From G965218495 sp965262785 (GTDB taxonomy: Bacteria > Bacteroidota > Rhodothermia > Rhodothermales > Bin80), in NCBI GenBank assembly GCA_965262785.1, contig OZ253559.1, forward strand, positions 3,658,001-3,722,000: a DNA stretch of 64,000 nucleotides, in the 5' to 3' direction. The notes below the pieces were generated by a model. That model saw nothing but the letters and a program-made list of their open reading frames with translations. It made no database searches and was not told where the DNA came from. A program made the translations under genes and the position numbers. Below, one piece after another: positions 8,756 through 16,601 of the stretch (its first letter is position 1; each line of letters starts with the position of its first letter).

Positions 8756-10276
8756 GTGTCCCTAATGCGAAAAGCTAGGCGATTTACGCAGGCGCCGGCC
8801 CGTACCCAAGCCGCGGTCCTGCGTCGCCTCTTGCGGCAGGCATCCCAGACGGAATGGGGCCGCCGGTACAATTTCGCCGATATAGCACAGCAATCAGATG
8901 TCATCACGGCCTACCAGAAGGCTGTCCCGCTACATACATACAGCGACATCGCCGAGGATGTGCATCGGACCCGCCATGGGGAAGAAAACATTATGTGGCC
9001 CGGTCGCATGCGGCACTTCGCTGTTTCCAGTGGCACCGCATCTGCCGGCAAAATCCTGCCTCTGAGCCGCGAAATGGTGCGGCGCAACATCAGGTTCAGC
9101 TTCGGTGTCGCACTCCAGTACCTGCGTACGACACGCAACTTTGGCATACTGCTCGGACGACAAGTAAGCATGCCCGGGCGGATTGAGGAAGATAGTCAGT
9201 TTCCTGGCACGCTAGTTGGCGAGACCAGCGGATTTCTTCTCGAATCTGTGCCTCCGCAACTCAGGTTCTTGTGTCGCAACGTCTCGCGCACCGTCGCCTT
9301 TCTGCCCCACTGGAACGAAAAGTTGTCTGCCGTGGTCGACTACGCGCTTGGCCACGACATCCGCGTGATGTCAACGGTGCCTTCCTGGGCAGTTGCGATG
9401 TTCAAGATGGCAATTCAGCGCCACAACGTGCGGAATGGAGCTACGGTTCGCACAATCGGCGAGATCTGGCCCAACCTCCAGCTGTTTGTTTCTGGCGGAG
9501 TTGCCCTCAGTTCGTACCGCACGCTCCTGGAAGAGCTGATCGGGCTCCCCAATATGCACTTCCTCGAAGCGTACGGGGCTTCTGAAGGCTTTTTTTCCTA
9601 CCAGGTGAAGCTTGATGATCCGTCCATGCTTCTGGATCTCGATAATGGCCTTTTCTACGAGTTCATCCGCTTTGATGAGATGCATGTAGACACTCCGCCT
9701 CGCTACTCTATAGGCGAAGTAGAGCCTGGAGTTCGGTATGCGCTCTACGTCTCCACCTGCAGCGGTCTGTGGGCCTACCCGGTCGGCGATGTGATTCGCT
9801 TCTCTAGTATCCGCCCACACAAGATTGAAGTTGCGGGGCGTACCACGGAGATGCTGGACCGCTATGGCGAAAGAGTCTATGGCGAAGACGCTCGGCAGAC
9901 AATTGAACAGGTATGCGAAGAGACCGGAGCTTTCGTTGCCGAATATCACGTTACTACACGTCCACCTTCCGCAGCGCGCATGCCGAGGCTTGAGTGGCTG
10001 GTGGAGTTTGCTGCTCCACCTGCCAGCATGGATGACTTTTCGACGGCTCTGGACACCACGTTGTGCGAACTCAACCGGCACTATCAGATTCGGCGCGAGT
10101 CACGGGCCTTCGAGAGTCCAAAAGTCACGCCTGTCAGCCCCGGTACTTTCTCGCAGTGGCTGCAGGAGTCCCGGCAGTTTGTTAGCACCCAGACAAAAGT
10201 CCGCCGCATGAGCGAGGACACAGCTATGGCCGACGCCTTGACCACCCTGGGGCAAGAACGTAGCACAGAACGCTGA
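8756..10276 (+). CDS. GH3 auxin-responsive-promoter-family protein (adenylate-forming enzyme)
   Basis: The 506-residue protein belongs to the GH3 family of acyl-adenylate-forming enzymes that conjugate carboxylic acids to amino acids. The phosphate-binding motif SSGTASAGKILPLS lies near residue 97. The central FEAYGASEGFF-like motif reads LEAYGASEGFF (~residue 275), and YPVGDVIRF follows near 345. Bacterial members are frequent in Bacteroidota and their substrates are largely unknown. The start is either GTG at 8756 or ATG at 8765; neither has a clear Shine-Dalgarno. It is transcribed divergently from folP, and a link to that operon is not shown. Confidence 0.87.
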   Translation: MSLMRKARRFTQAPARTQAAVLRRLLRQASQTEWGRRYNFADIAQQSDVITAYQKAVPLHTYSDIAEDVHRTRHGEENIMWPGRMRHFAVSSGTASAGKILPLSREMVRRNIRFSFGVALQYLRTTRNFGILLGRQVSMPGRIEEDSQFPGTLVGETSGFLLESVPPQLRFLCRNVSRTVAFLPHWNEKLSAVVDYALGHDIRVMSTVPSWAVAMFKMAIQRHNVRNGATVRTIGEIWPNLQLFVSGGVALSSYRTLLEELIGLPNMHFLEAYGASEGFFSYQVKLDDPSMLLDLDNGLFYEFIRFDEMHVDTPPRYSIGEVEPGVRYALYVSTCSGLWAYPVGDVIRFSSIRPHKIEVAGRTTEMLDRYGERVYGEDARQTIEQVCEETGAFVAEYHVTTRPPSAARMPRLEWLVEFAAPPASMDDFSTALDTTLCELNRHYQIRRESRAFESPKVTPVSPGTFSQWLQESRQFVSTQTKVRRMSEDTAMADALTTLGQERSTER

Positions 10277-10288
10277 CTTACAGCCCAC

Positions 10289-11083
10289 CTAACGGCTACC
10301 AATCGGTGGATGCTTGTGCGATAGCACTTCCTCGTAGCGCCGCACCGAATCAGGATGGCCACACAGCATCAGCCGCCGCGCCTGGGTCCCGTCGTAGAGG
10401 TCCGTCAAGTCTACCATGGGACCGTGAAGGAATTTGAGGATGCCGCCGGCGGCCTGCAGCAGCGCCCAGCCAGGCAAGAGGTCCCAGAGCCAAACGCGGC
10501 CAAGCAGGGCGGCGTCGGCGCTACCGGTAGCCACAAAGCACATGTGCCCAATCGTGGACCCGAGACTGCGGACTTTGCCACGGTAGGCGGAGGACAAGGC
10601 GGCTTGCCGGTGAAGCCCTGATGTTGAGAGCAACAGCGATTCGCGGTGCAGCGGTGCTGGCGCCTTAATCGGGGCAAGCTCGCCATTGCGAAGCACGCGG
10701 CCACCCAGCGCGTAGCAATAGTAGTCGCCCGTCATCGGGATATAGTAGTACCCTGCCAAAGGTACACCCGCCTCCACCAGTCCAAGTCCAATTCCCCAAA
10801 CCGGCAAGCCTGCCACAAATGAAGCCGTCCCGTCAATGGGATCTACCGTCCAGTATCGGCTGGAGCCCTGCGGTGCGACGCGGCATTGCTCCTCTTCTGC
10901 GATGATGCCGTCGCCCGGATAATGTGCTTTCAACCAAGCCACCAGAAACGATTGGACGGCCAGATCTGCCTCCGTTACGTAGGACTGCGATTCCTTCCAC
11001 CGCGGCGCCACACGACGGAAGTGCCCCATCGCAATTTCGCCAGCCCTCACCAGCGTTGTACGGATTCCGACCTCCTCACACAT
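10289..11083 (-). CDS. Inositol-monophosphatase-family phosphatase (intact paralogue)
   Basis: A Mg2+-dependent phosphatase of 264 residues. The metal-binding motifs are IIAEEE (about residue 62) and WTVDPIDGTASFVAGLP (about 79-95), and the C-terminal metal site lies in VWLWDLLPGWALLQAAGG. A HisN-like histidinol-phosphatase role is possible, because these proteins often fill the missing HisB phosphatase activity and the HisB encoded at 33388 is a dehydratase only. An inositol or other sugar phosphatase is equally possible. It is followed, 10 bases upstream on the same strand, by a closely related gene destroyed by an IS. Confidence 0.88.
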   Translation of the reverse strand: MCEEVGIRTTLVRAGEIAMGHFRRVAPRWKESQSYVTEADLAVQSFLVAWLKAHYPGDGIIAEEEQCRVAPQGSSRYWTVDPIDGTASFVAGLPVWGIGLGLVEAGVPLAGYYYIPMTGDYYCYALGGRVLRNGELAPIKAPAPLHRESLLLSTSGLHRQAALSSAYRGKVRSLGSTIGHMCFVATGSADAALLGRVWLWDLLPGWALLQAAGGILKFLHGPMVDLTDLYDGTQARRLMLCGHPDSVRRYEEVLSHKHPPIGSR

Positions 11084-11749
11084 CGGCGCAATGCTAGACC
11101 TCGTTAGGGGCCCAATAGTTCAGGTGTGTTCGCACCTGACTTATGGCGCCCGCATGGCCACCCAACATCGGAAGCGACGCAGGTTTGCCATCCAGAAGTT
11201 CTCCCATGGTCACATTCGTTCCGTCAAGATAGCGCAGGACTCCACCTCCCGCCTGCAAGAGTGCCAGCCCGGGTGCAAGGTCCCAAATCTTATCGTGACC
11301 GATTAGCACTGCGTCTGCTCCTCCGGTGGCCACATGTGCCAGGTGCACCGAAGCCGTGCCCAAACAGAATACGCGTCCGGGAAATGCGGGTGCAAGGTCG
11401 TAGCGCTGGTGCGGCCGCGTATGAGTTAGCAGCATGCTTTGCGGTGGGATTGCACATTTTTAAGTTGGGTTTCGGCAGCTTCTGCCGAGATGGGCCCTCA
11501 AAGTAGATATCTTTTGGCAATGGATTGGGCTTCGGGTCGAGAGTGTGGGTGCAAATGGGACGGTGCATGCCAATGTGGGCCCAATTGCGTGCTCACACGC
11601 GGATTTTCGGGCGTAGGCAGGCTCGTGGAGTGACTTTCCGGGCACGATATCCCGCAGGTATCCTCTGATCGCACGCGTAAGCGGCGATCTTGGCACGGTG
11701 CAGCGCCTCAGAGCGTCCAGGCAGCTGCGGGTTTTGCGTTATGCCAGCG

Positions 11750-13066
11750 TCAGCAGCGCACTACTGCGCTGGGGCATCCAGCGGCAGGTGTTGCCTTTGC
11801 AGCCCCCTGGGGCTGGCAGACCGAATCCCCACTAACCCATCGACCCCCGGAGGTGCTCAGGACCTGGGTCAGCTCCTTCATGTCCTCCCGGCGTATCGGC
11901 TTCAGATTCGACTCGTACTGCATGAATATCGCCCCGCACCAGCGCTGACGCATCCCCGATGATCCCCAGCGCTTCACGTTCCGTGATCGGTTCGCAATAA
12001 TGCTGTTGAGGTTCTCGATGATGTTTGTCGTCTTCAGACTGTCTCTGACAGCCTGGTTCCGCACCCCCAACCGGTGAAGCGCCAGCGTATCCTCCATACC
12101 CTCCTCCAGACTGCGTGCGGCTTTCGGGCACGACCGCTGCAGCGCTTCATGCAGCGACACAAGCGCCGCCCGTGCCTCTGCGTACGTGGGCAGTTCCCAA
12201 GCCGCCTGAAGCCGACGCTTCATTTGCGTGGCCGCTGGCTCGCTCTTGATGTGACGCGTCACATTGGTACGCTTGTGCCACTGGCAGCGCTGGAACACGA
12301 CCGCATCCCCAAACACCGCGCTGATCCCCTTGCGAAGCCCGCGGCTGCCGTCCACCTGCACCAACAGCTTGTCGGTATGGGTGAAGCCCCGACGCAACAG
12401 ATCCTGCAGCAGCGACTCCACCTGCGCACTGTTCTCGGTACGGCTTTCCGCAAAGCCCAGTACGACCTTCTCGCCCTCGGTCGTGATGCCCATCGCTACG
12501 GTCATCTGCATACCAGCCAAATACTTGCCATCAAGCAGGAGCACCGCAAAGGTGTGCTGATCGAATCGGCGCGTCTCAAATGCCTTCAGTAGCGCTGCCG
12601 TCTGCGTAATGAAGGCGTTGCCAATGCTGCTGGCGCTCAACCCCAGACTATCGGTGAAGACTTGGGCCGCCTGCCTGTAATTGCGCCGCGACAGTCCACA
12701 CAGCAACCTTCTTACCACGCTTTCCCGGTCCATAAGCCCACGCTCGCGCAAGAGGCGGTACGTTTGCAGAGGACGCTCCCTTCGGGTTCGTACATTCCGT
12801 ACGCGCGGAACGCGGACCGCAATGCGCTCCAAACCGACGCGGATGGAACCCGGATTCGTCCCCCAGCGCTGAAAGCCTGTCTTATGGTGCTTCCCACGTG
12901 CGCCGCATATGAAGTGGGCCTCGGCCTCCATGACCCATGTGGCCATCTTGGTAAGAAGATCATCGAGATATCCAAGGCAGCTGGCCAGGCCGATGAAGTT
13001 CCTTTGCGCAAGCCCCCGAAGGTCCTCGATGAGTGATTGATCCAGCATAGGGGTATGGGTCATCAT
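11750..13066 (-). CDS. IS256/mutator-family transposase
   Basis: The 438-residue transposase catalyses cut-and-paste or copy-out movement of the element. The DDE triad is visible: first Asp in AVLLLDGKYLAG (~residue 190), second in LLVQVDGSRGLRKG (~255), and Glu in KTTNIIENLNS (~365). The family's C-terminal ENLNS-IIANRSRNVKRW block is present. The start ATG overlaps the stop of the upstream companion gene by four bases (13063-13066), so its translation is probably coupled to that gene. The C-terminus carries a Cys/Pro/Ala-rich tail beyond the family core. Confidence 0.94.
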   Translation of the reverse strand: MMTHTPMLDQSLIEDLRGLAQRNFIGLASCLGYLDDLLTKMATWVMEAEAHFICGARGKHHKTGFQRWGTNPGSIRVGLERIAVRVPRVRNVRTRRERPLQTYRLLRERGLMDRESVVRRLLCGLSRRNYRQAAQVFTDSLGLSASSIGNAFITQTAALLKAFETRRFDQHTFAVLLLDGKYLAGMQMTVAMGITTEGEKVVLGFAESRTENSAQVESLLQDLLRRGFTHTDKLLVQVDGSRGLRKGISAVFGDAVVFQRCQWHKRTNVTRHIKSEPAATQMKRRLQAAWELPTYAEARAALVSLHEALQRSCPKAARSLEEGMEDTLALHRLGVRNQAVRDSLKTTNIIENLNSIIANRSRNVKRWGSSGMRQRWCGAIFMQYESNLKPIRREDMKELTQVLSTSGGRWVSGDSVCQPQGAAKATPAAGCPSAVVRC

Positions 13067-14031
13067 ACGGCGTTGAGGTTGATGAGAATCTCACGAAGTT
13101 GTGGCAGATAGGCCGCATGGGCCACACGGCGCAGCTGAGCCTCGTGTTCCAACAGTGCCAGTGCCATCTGTTCGCGTCGCTGGAAAACGGCGCTGGCCGG
13201 GGTCTGCAACCTGCGACCGATGGCATTCATGAAGCGCATCACGCGCAGCCCCCGGTCGAGCTTGAGCAGCATGCCCGTGCGTTGAATCGTCAGAGATTGC
13301 TCCAGGCCCTCCCATAAAACCTTCGCTGCGGACCGATTGACGCGCGTCAAGTCCTGGTGAATACGGGTGAGTGCGCGTTCAGCTTCCCGGGCATCGAACC
13401 CATTCCATGCCTGGCGGAGGCGATTGCGATACACAGGAACAAGGTTTTCCGGAAGACCACAGGTGACTTGATCCAACAGCGAATTGAGACAGCGCTGTAT
13501 AGCGACCTTGGCGCCGAACACCTGGCGCACCGCCGATTGAAGTCCCGTACTGCTGGGCAGCACACAGAGCAGCCCATCGGCGGCCGAAAGACCACGATCG
13601 GACAGCGACTGCACAAAGGACGTAAGAGCAGAGACGTTTTCAGGGTAGCACGCTACAAGGCCAAGTATGCGGCGATAGCCCGTGATGGTCAGACCCGCTC
13701 CAAGAACGATGTTAACGCCGCGTGGGCACAGCCCGCGCAGCCAGATCGCAACGATCGGGTCGTCTTGCAGACTGCGCGAATGCAACAGCTGCCACGCTTC
13801 ATTCAACTGCGCCGAGTCCGGCTTTGTGTCCTGGGCCGCAGCAGAAGCCTTGATCACTACGGGCGGTGGCGCCGGCTGCTGCTGCGCTGCCGGAATGGGC
13901 CAGTCGGTGGTCAATTGTTGCAGTATGTGCGTGCAGAGCTTCATCAGAAGCCGCCGCGAGTCACCGGAGGGATTGATCTGGGCGTCTAAAGGTGCCTTAG
14001 CCCTCCCCAAAACAGGCTGTGAGGGGTTCAT
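13063..14031 (-). CDS. Catalytically dead transposase paralogue, first gene of the IS
   Basis: A 322-residue protein that aligns by eye with the catalytic half of the transposase encoded just downstream. LGLVACYPENVSALTSFVQS matches LGFAESRTENSAQVESLLQD, and VFGAKVAIQRC matches VFGDAVVFQRC. IQRTGMLLKLDRGLRVMRF also corresponds to LHRLGVRNQAVRDSLKTTN. All three catalytic positions are substituted: LLLDGK becomes IWLRGL (Asp to Arg), VQVDGS becomes CVLPSS (Asp to Pro), and NIIENLN becomes RVMRFMN (Glu to Arg). The frame is long and unbroken, lies inside the IS ends, and is translationally coupled to the active gene. Those facts argue for a retained role such as regulator, dominant-negative subunit or DNA-binding partner rather than decay. 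The role itself is unknown. Confidence 0.82.
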   Translation of the reverse strand: MNPSQPVLGRAKAPLDAQINPSGDSRRLLMKLCTHILQQLTTDWPIPAAQQQPAPPPVVIKASAAAQDTKPDSAQLNEAWQLLHSRSLQDDPIVAIWLRGLCPRGVNIVLGAGLTITGYRRILGLVACYPENVSALTSFVQSLSDRGLSAADGLLCVLPSSTGLQSAVRQVFGAKVAIQRCLNSLLDQVTCGLPENLVPVYRNRLRQAWNGFDAREAERALTRIHQDLTRVNRSAAKVLWEGLEQSLTIQRTGMLLKLDRGLRVMRFMNAIGRRLQTPASAVFQRREQMALALLEHEAQLRRVAHAAYLPQLREILINLNAV

Positions 14032-14730
14032 ATGATTGGAAAGGAATGGTGGAGACTAGGGTCCACCTCCACAGCAACTCTCCAATTCCCAACTTGAATT
14101 TGTGCGATCCCCTTTGCGGTCCAAGCGGACCTGGACTCTTCACACGCATGGGCCTACCGTTGCGGCAGGCTGGGCGGCCGGGCTCCGAATGGTAGAAGTC
14201 TGCAGAGGCTGGGACGTACACATAGCCGGATACCGGTTGGCACTTTTCCAGCAGCCCCAGCGCAATGCTCCAACTTGTCAAACCGGCTACAAAGGGCACC
14301 GTGCCATCAATAGGGTCCACGGTCCAATAGCGGCCACTGCGCGACCCCTTGCGCAAGTCCTCCTCTTCGGCAATGATGCCGTCGAGCGGATAGTTCTGCA
14401 CAAGCGCATTAACCAGGAGCGCCTGAACGGCCAGGTCTGCTTCAGTGACTACGGTGCGGTCAGCCTTCAGCGTTGCGGTCGCGTGCGTAAAGTGCGCCAT
14501 GGCCACCTCCCCTGCGGCCTCCATGACCGGTCTGATCACACGCGAATCACTCATTGTCAACTAGATTTGGGTTTGCCACAACGGGGTTTAAAGCTACGCC
14601 TGGCAATTCTTAAATTGACGCGCTTGCCCTTCGCACGCAAAAATTTCAATCGCTCACGCTGCAGCTCTAGCGCTGCCCTTTGTATCAGGCATCTTAGCCC
14701 GTGAATCTTGCCTCCCAATCAAGAAGCACC

Positions 14731-15462
14731 ATGCCGGCCCTCCCACAACTTAGAATAAACCTCTGGTCCGGACCGCGCAACGTGTCTACCGCACTGATGT
14801 ACGCGTTTGCTCAGCGCGCGGATACGCGTGTCGTTGACGAGCCGCTGTACGCGCACTACCTGCGGTGCACTGGTGCTCAGCATCCAGGCCGCGACGAAAT
14901 ACTGAAGGCTATGGACAATGATGGAGTACGCGTCGTACAGGAAGTGCTTTTGGGGCCCTGTGATAGACCCGTGCTCTTTGTCAAGAATATGGGGCACCAC
15001 CTCGTGGACCTCGACTGGGGTTTCTTGGAAAAGGTCACCACCGTGTTCTTGATACGGGATCCCAGAGAGATGCTGCCCTCGCTGATCAACCAGGTCCCGC
15101 AACCCACTTTAGCAGATACCGCGCTGCAGCGGCAAGCAGACCTCATGGACTACCTTCGTGACCGCGGCTATAAGCCGGCAGTACTTGACGCTCGGCAGCT
15201 CTTGGTCAACCCGCGCAGTGTCCTGTCGCAGCTGTGCGAACATTTGGGGATGGCATTTGAGGAGTCTATGCTCCAATGGCCGGCTGGCCCCAGGCCCGAA
15301 GAAGGCGTATGGGCACCCCACTGGTATCATGTGATCCATGCTACAACCGGCTTTTCTCCTTACAAAGCGAAGACGGCGCCGTACCCTGCATTTCTTGAGC
15401 CGTTGCTCAGGGAGTGCAAGCCCTACTATGACCATCTCTATCGATTTGCGATCAGAGCCTAA
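14731..15462 (+). CDS. Sulfotransferase-family P-loop protein
   Basis: This 243-residue protein (from the Met at 14731; a GTG at 14701 is possible) opens with INLWSGPRNVSTALMYAFAQ, the 5'-PSB loop that binds the phosphosulfate of PAPS. Further on, FLIRDPREMLPSLINQ is the 3'-PB segment. The C-terminal half is helical and normal for the family. It lies 26 bases upstream of a class IV aminotransferase gene, and plants carry proteins that fuse these two domains, which supports a joint function. The acceptor substrate is not evident. Confidence 0.82.
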   Translation: MPALPQLRINLWSGPRNVSTALMYAFAQRADTRVVDEPLYAHYLRCTGAQHPGRDEILKAMDNDGVRVVQEVLLGPCDRPVLFVKNMGHHLVDLDWGFLEKVTTVFLIRDPREMLPSLINQVPQPTLADTALQRQADLMDYLRDRGYKPAVLDARQLLVNPRSVLSQLCEHLGMAFEESMLQWPAGPRPEEGVWAPHWYHVIHATTGFSPYKAKTAPYPAFLEPLLRECKPYYDHLYRFAIRA

Positions 15463-15488
15463 CTCCAACAGCACAAACCCTCAGCGCA

Positions 15489-16394
15489 ATGCATATCAGC
15501 CTGCCTGATGCTCGCAATAACACACTGATCGTCTACGTAGACGGAAAGTTGGTTCCTCGCGATGATGCCAAAATTTCGGTTTTTGACAGCGTGGTACAAG
15601 GTGGTGACGCCGTGTGGGAAGGAATCCGCGTTTATGGCGGACGAGTGTTTTCGCTGGACGCCCACCTTGATCGCCTCCGGGATTCGGCGAAGGCGATGGC
15701 GTTTGCAGACATTCCCAACCGTGAAGCGATAAAGTCCGCCTTGTTCCGCACGCTTGAGGCCAACCACATGCGTGATGAAACGCATGTTCGCCTGACGCTG
15801 ACGCGGGGGGTAAAGACGACTTCCGGCATGGATCCGCGGCTAAACAAGTTCGGATCAACTCTCATCATCCTTGCTGAGTGGAAAAAGCCGGTCTACGCTG
15901 AAACGGGCATCCGGCTCATAACCTCATCTGTTCGGCGCAACACGCCGCAGTGTCTGGACTCCAAAATCCACCACAACAATCTCGTCAACAACATCCTGGC
16001 GAAGATTCAGGCAAACTTGGCGGGCGTAGATGACGCCATCATGCTCGATATTCATGGGTTTGTTTCAGAAACCAATGCCACTAACATCTTCCTCGTCAAG
16101 CGGGACACCTTACTGACTCCGCATGCGGATAGCTGTCTGCCCGGTATTACTCGTGCCAAGGTGTTGGATCTGGCAAGGGCCGAAGGCATCGAGGCTGTAG
16201 AGCGCAATATATCCACGACCGAGGTCCATAGCGCGGACGAGGTCTTTACGACAGGCACTATGGGCGAGCTATCTCCGGTCCTGGAAGTTGATGGCCGCAC
16301 CATTGGTGAAGGAGTCCCAGGTCCGGTAACGCTGCGCCTGCGGGACATTTATTGGGACTGCACGCAGAAGGAGGGCACGCCGCTGCCATTCTAG
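15489..16394 (+). CDS. Class IV (branched-chain-like) aminotransferase
   Basis: A fold-type IV PLP enzyme of 301 residues. The N-terminal YVDGKLVPRDDAKISVFDS leads to GDAVWEGIRVYGG. The PLP lysine lies in LDSKIHHNNLVNNILAK (about residue 160), followed by GFVSETNATNIFLV and the phosphate-binding TTGTMGELSPV. IlvE-type branched-chain or D-amino-acid transamination are both possible; the motifs favour the IlvE-like branch. It forms a two-gene unit with the preceding sulfotransferase. Confidence 0.87.
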   Translation: MHISLPDARNNTLIVYVDGKLVPRDDAKISVFDSVVQGGDAVWEGIRVYGGRVFSLDAHLDRLRDSAKAMAFADIPNREAIKSALFRTLEANHMRDETHVRLTLTRGVKTTSGMDPRLNKFGSTLIILAEWKKPVYAETGIRLITSSVRRNTPQCLDSKIHHNNLVNNILAKIQANLAGVDDAIMLDIHGFVSETNATNIFLVKRDTLLTPHADSCLPGITRAKVLDLARAEGIEAVERNISTTEVHSADEVFTTGTMGELSPVLEVDGRTIGEGVPGPVTLRLRDIYWDCTQKEGTPLPF

Positions 16395-16601
16395 GCTCGC
16401 GGGCCACAGAGTCAGCCGTTTACGGCCTTGCTGAAGGCTGTCGTAAGTCTTTGCCGGGCAGCTACAACTGAGGATGCCGGAATATCGAGGTTAAGGAAGG
16501 TGGCGCGCGGCCGGGGGCCGCTTCAGTCCCGCGCAACCCCATGCCGAGCCCACAACGCCTGTCCTCGCAACCCCCGCGTTGGCCAACCTGCCGGAGTCCA
16601 T

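Larger units (their letters stand above)
11446..14111 (-). mobile_element. IS256-family insertion sequence with two genes
   Basis: A 2666-bp element. Its ends read inward GGGATTGCACATTTTTAAG (11446) and GGGATCGCACAAATTCAAG (14111), an imperfect inverted repeat, with a 9-bp target duplication CTTTGCGGT. Both the end type and the duplication length fit the IS256/mutator family. It is twice the usual length (about 1.3-1.4 kb) because it carries two overlapping genes, a catalytically dead paralogue (13063-14031) and an apparently active transposase (11750-13066). A non-coding stretch of about 300 bp lies at 11446-11749. Confidence 0.93.
11094..14560 (-). pseudogene. Second inositol-monophosphatase-family gene, split by an IS256-family element
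   Basis: The 5' part (14560 down to 14112) encodes MTMSDSRVIRPV through WTVDPIDGTVPFVAGL to SPGPLGPQ. The 3' part (11436 down to 11094) resumes with MLLTHTRPHQRYDLAPAFPG and ends in PNEV. The intervening 2666 bp are an IS flanked by the 9-bp repeat CTTTGCGGT (11437-11445 and 14112-14120). Removing the IS and one repeat copy gives exactly 264 codons in frame, about the length of the intact neighbour at 10289-11083. The two genes are therefore tandem paralogues and this one is inactivated. Confidence 0.93.

Noticed and set aside
13063..14031. Second frame of the IS256 element as a decayed transposase copy
   Set aside because: No frameshift or stop over 322 codons, ATGA coupling to the active gene and position inside the same inverted repeats argue against random decay.
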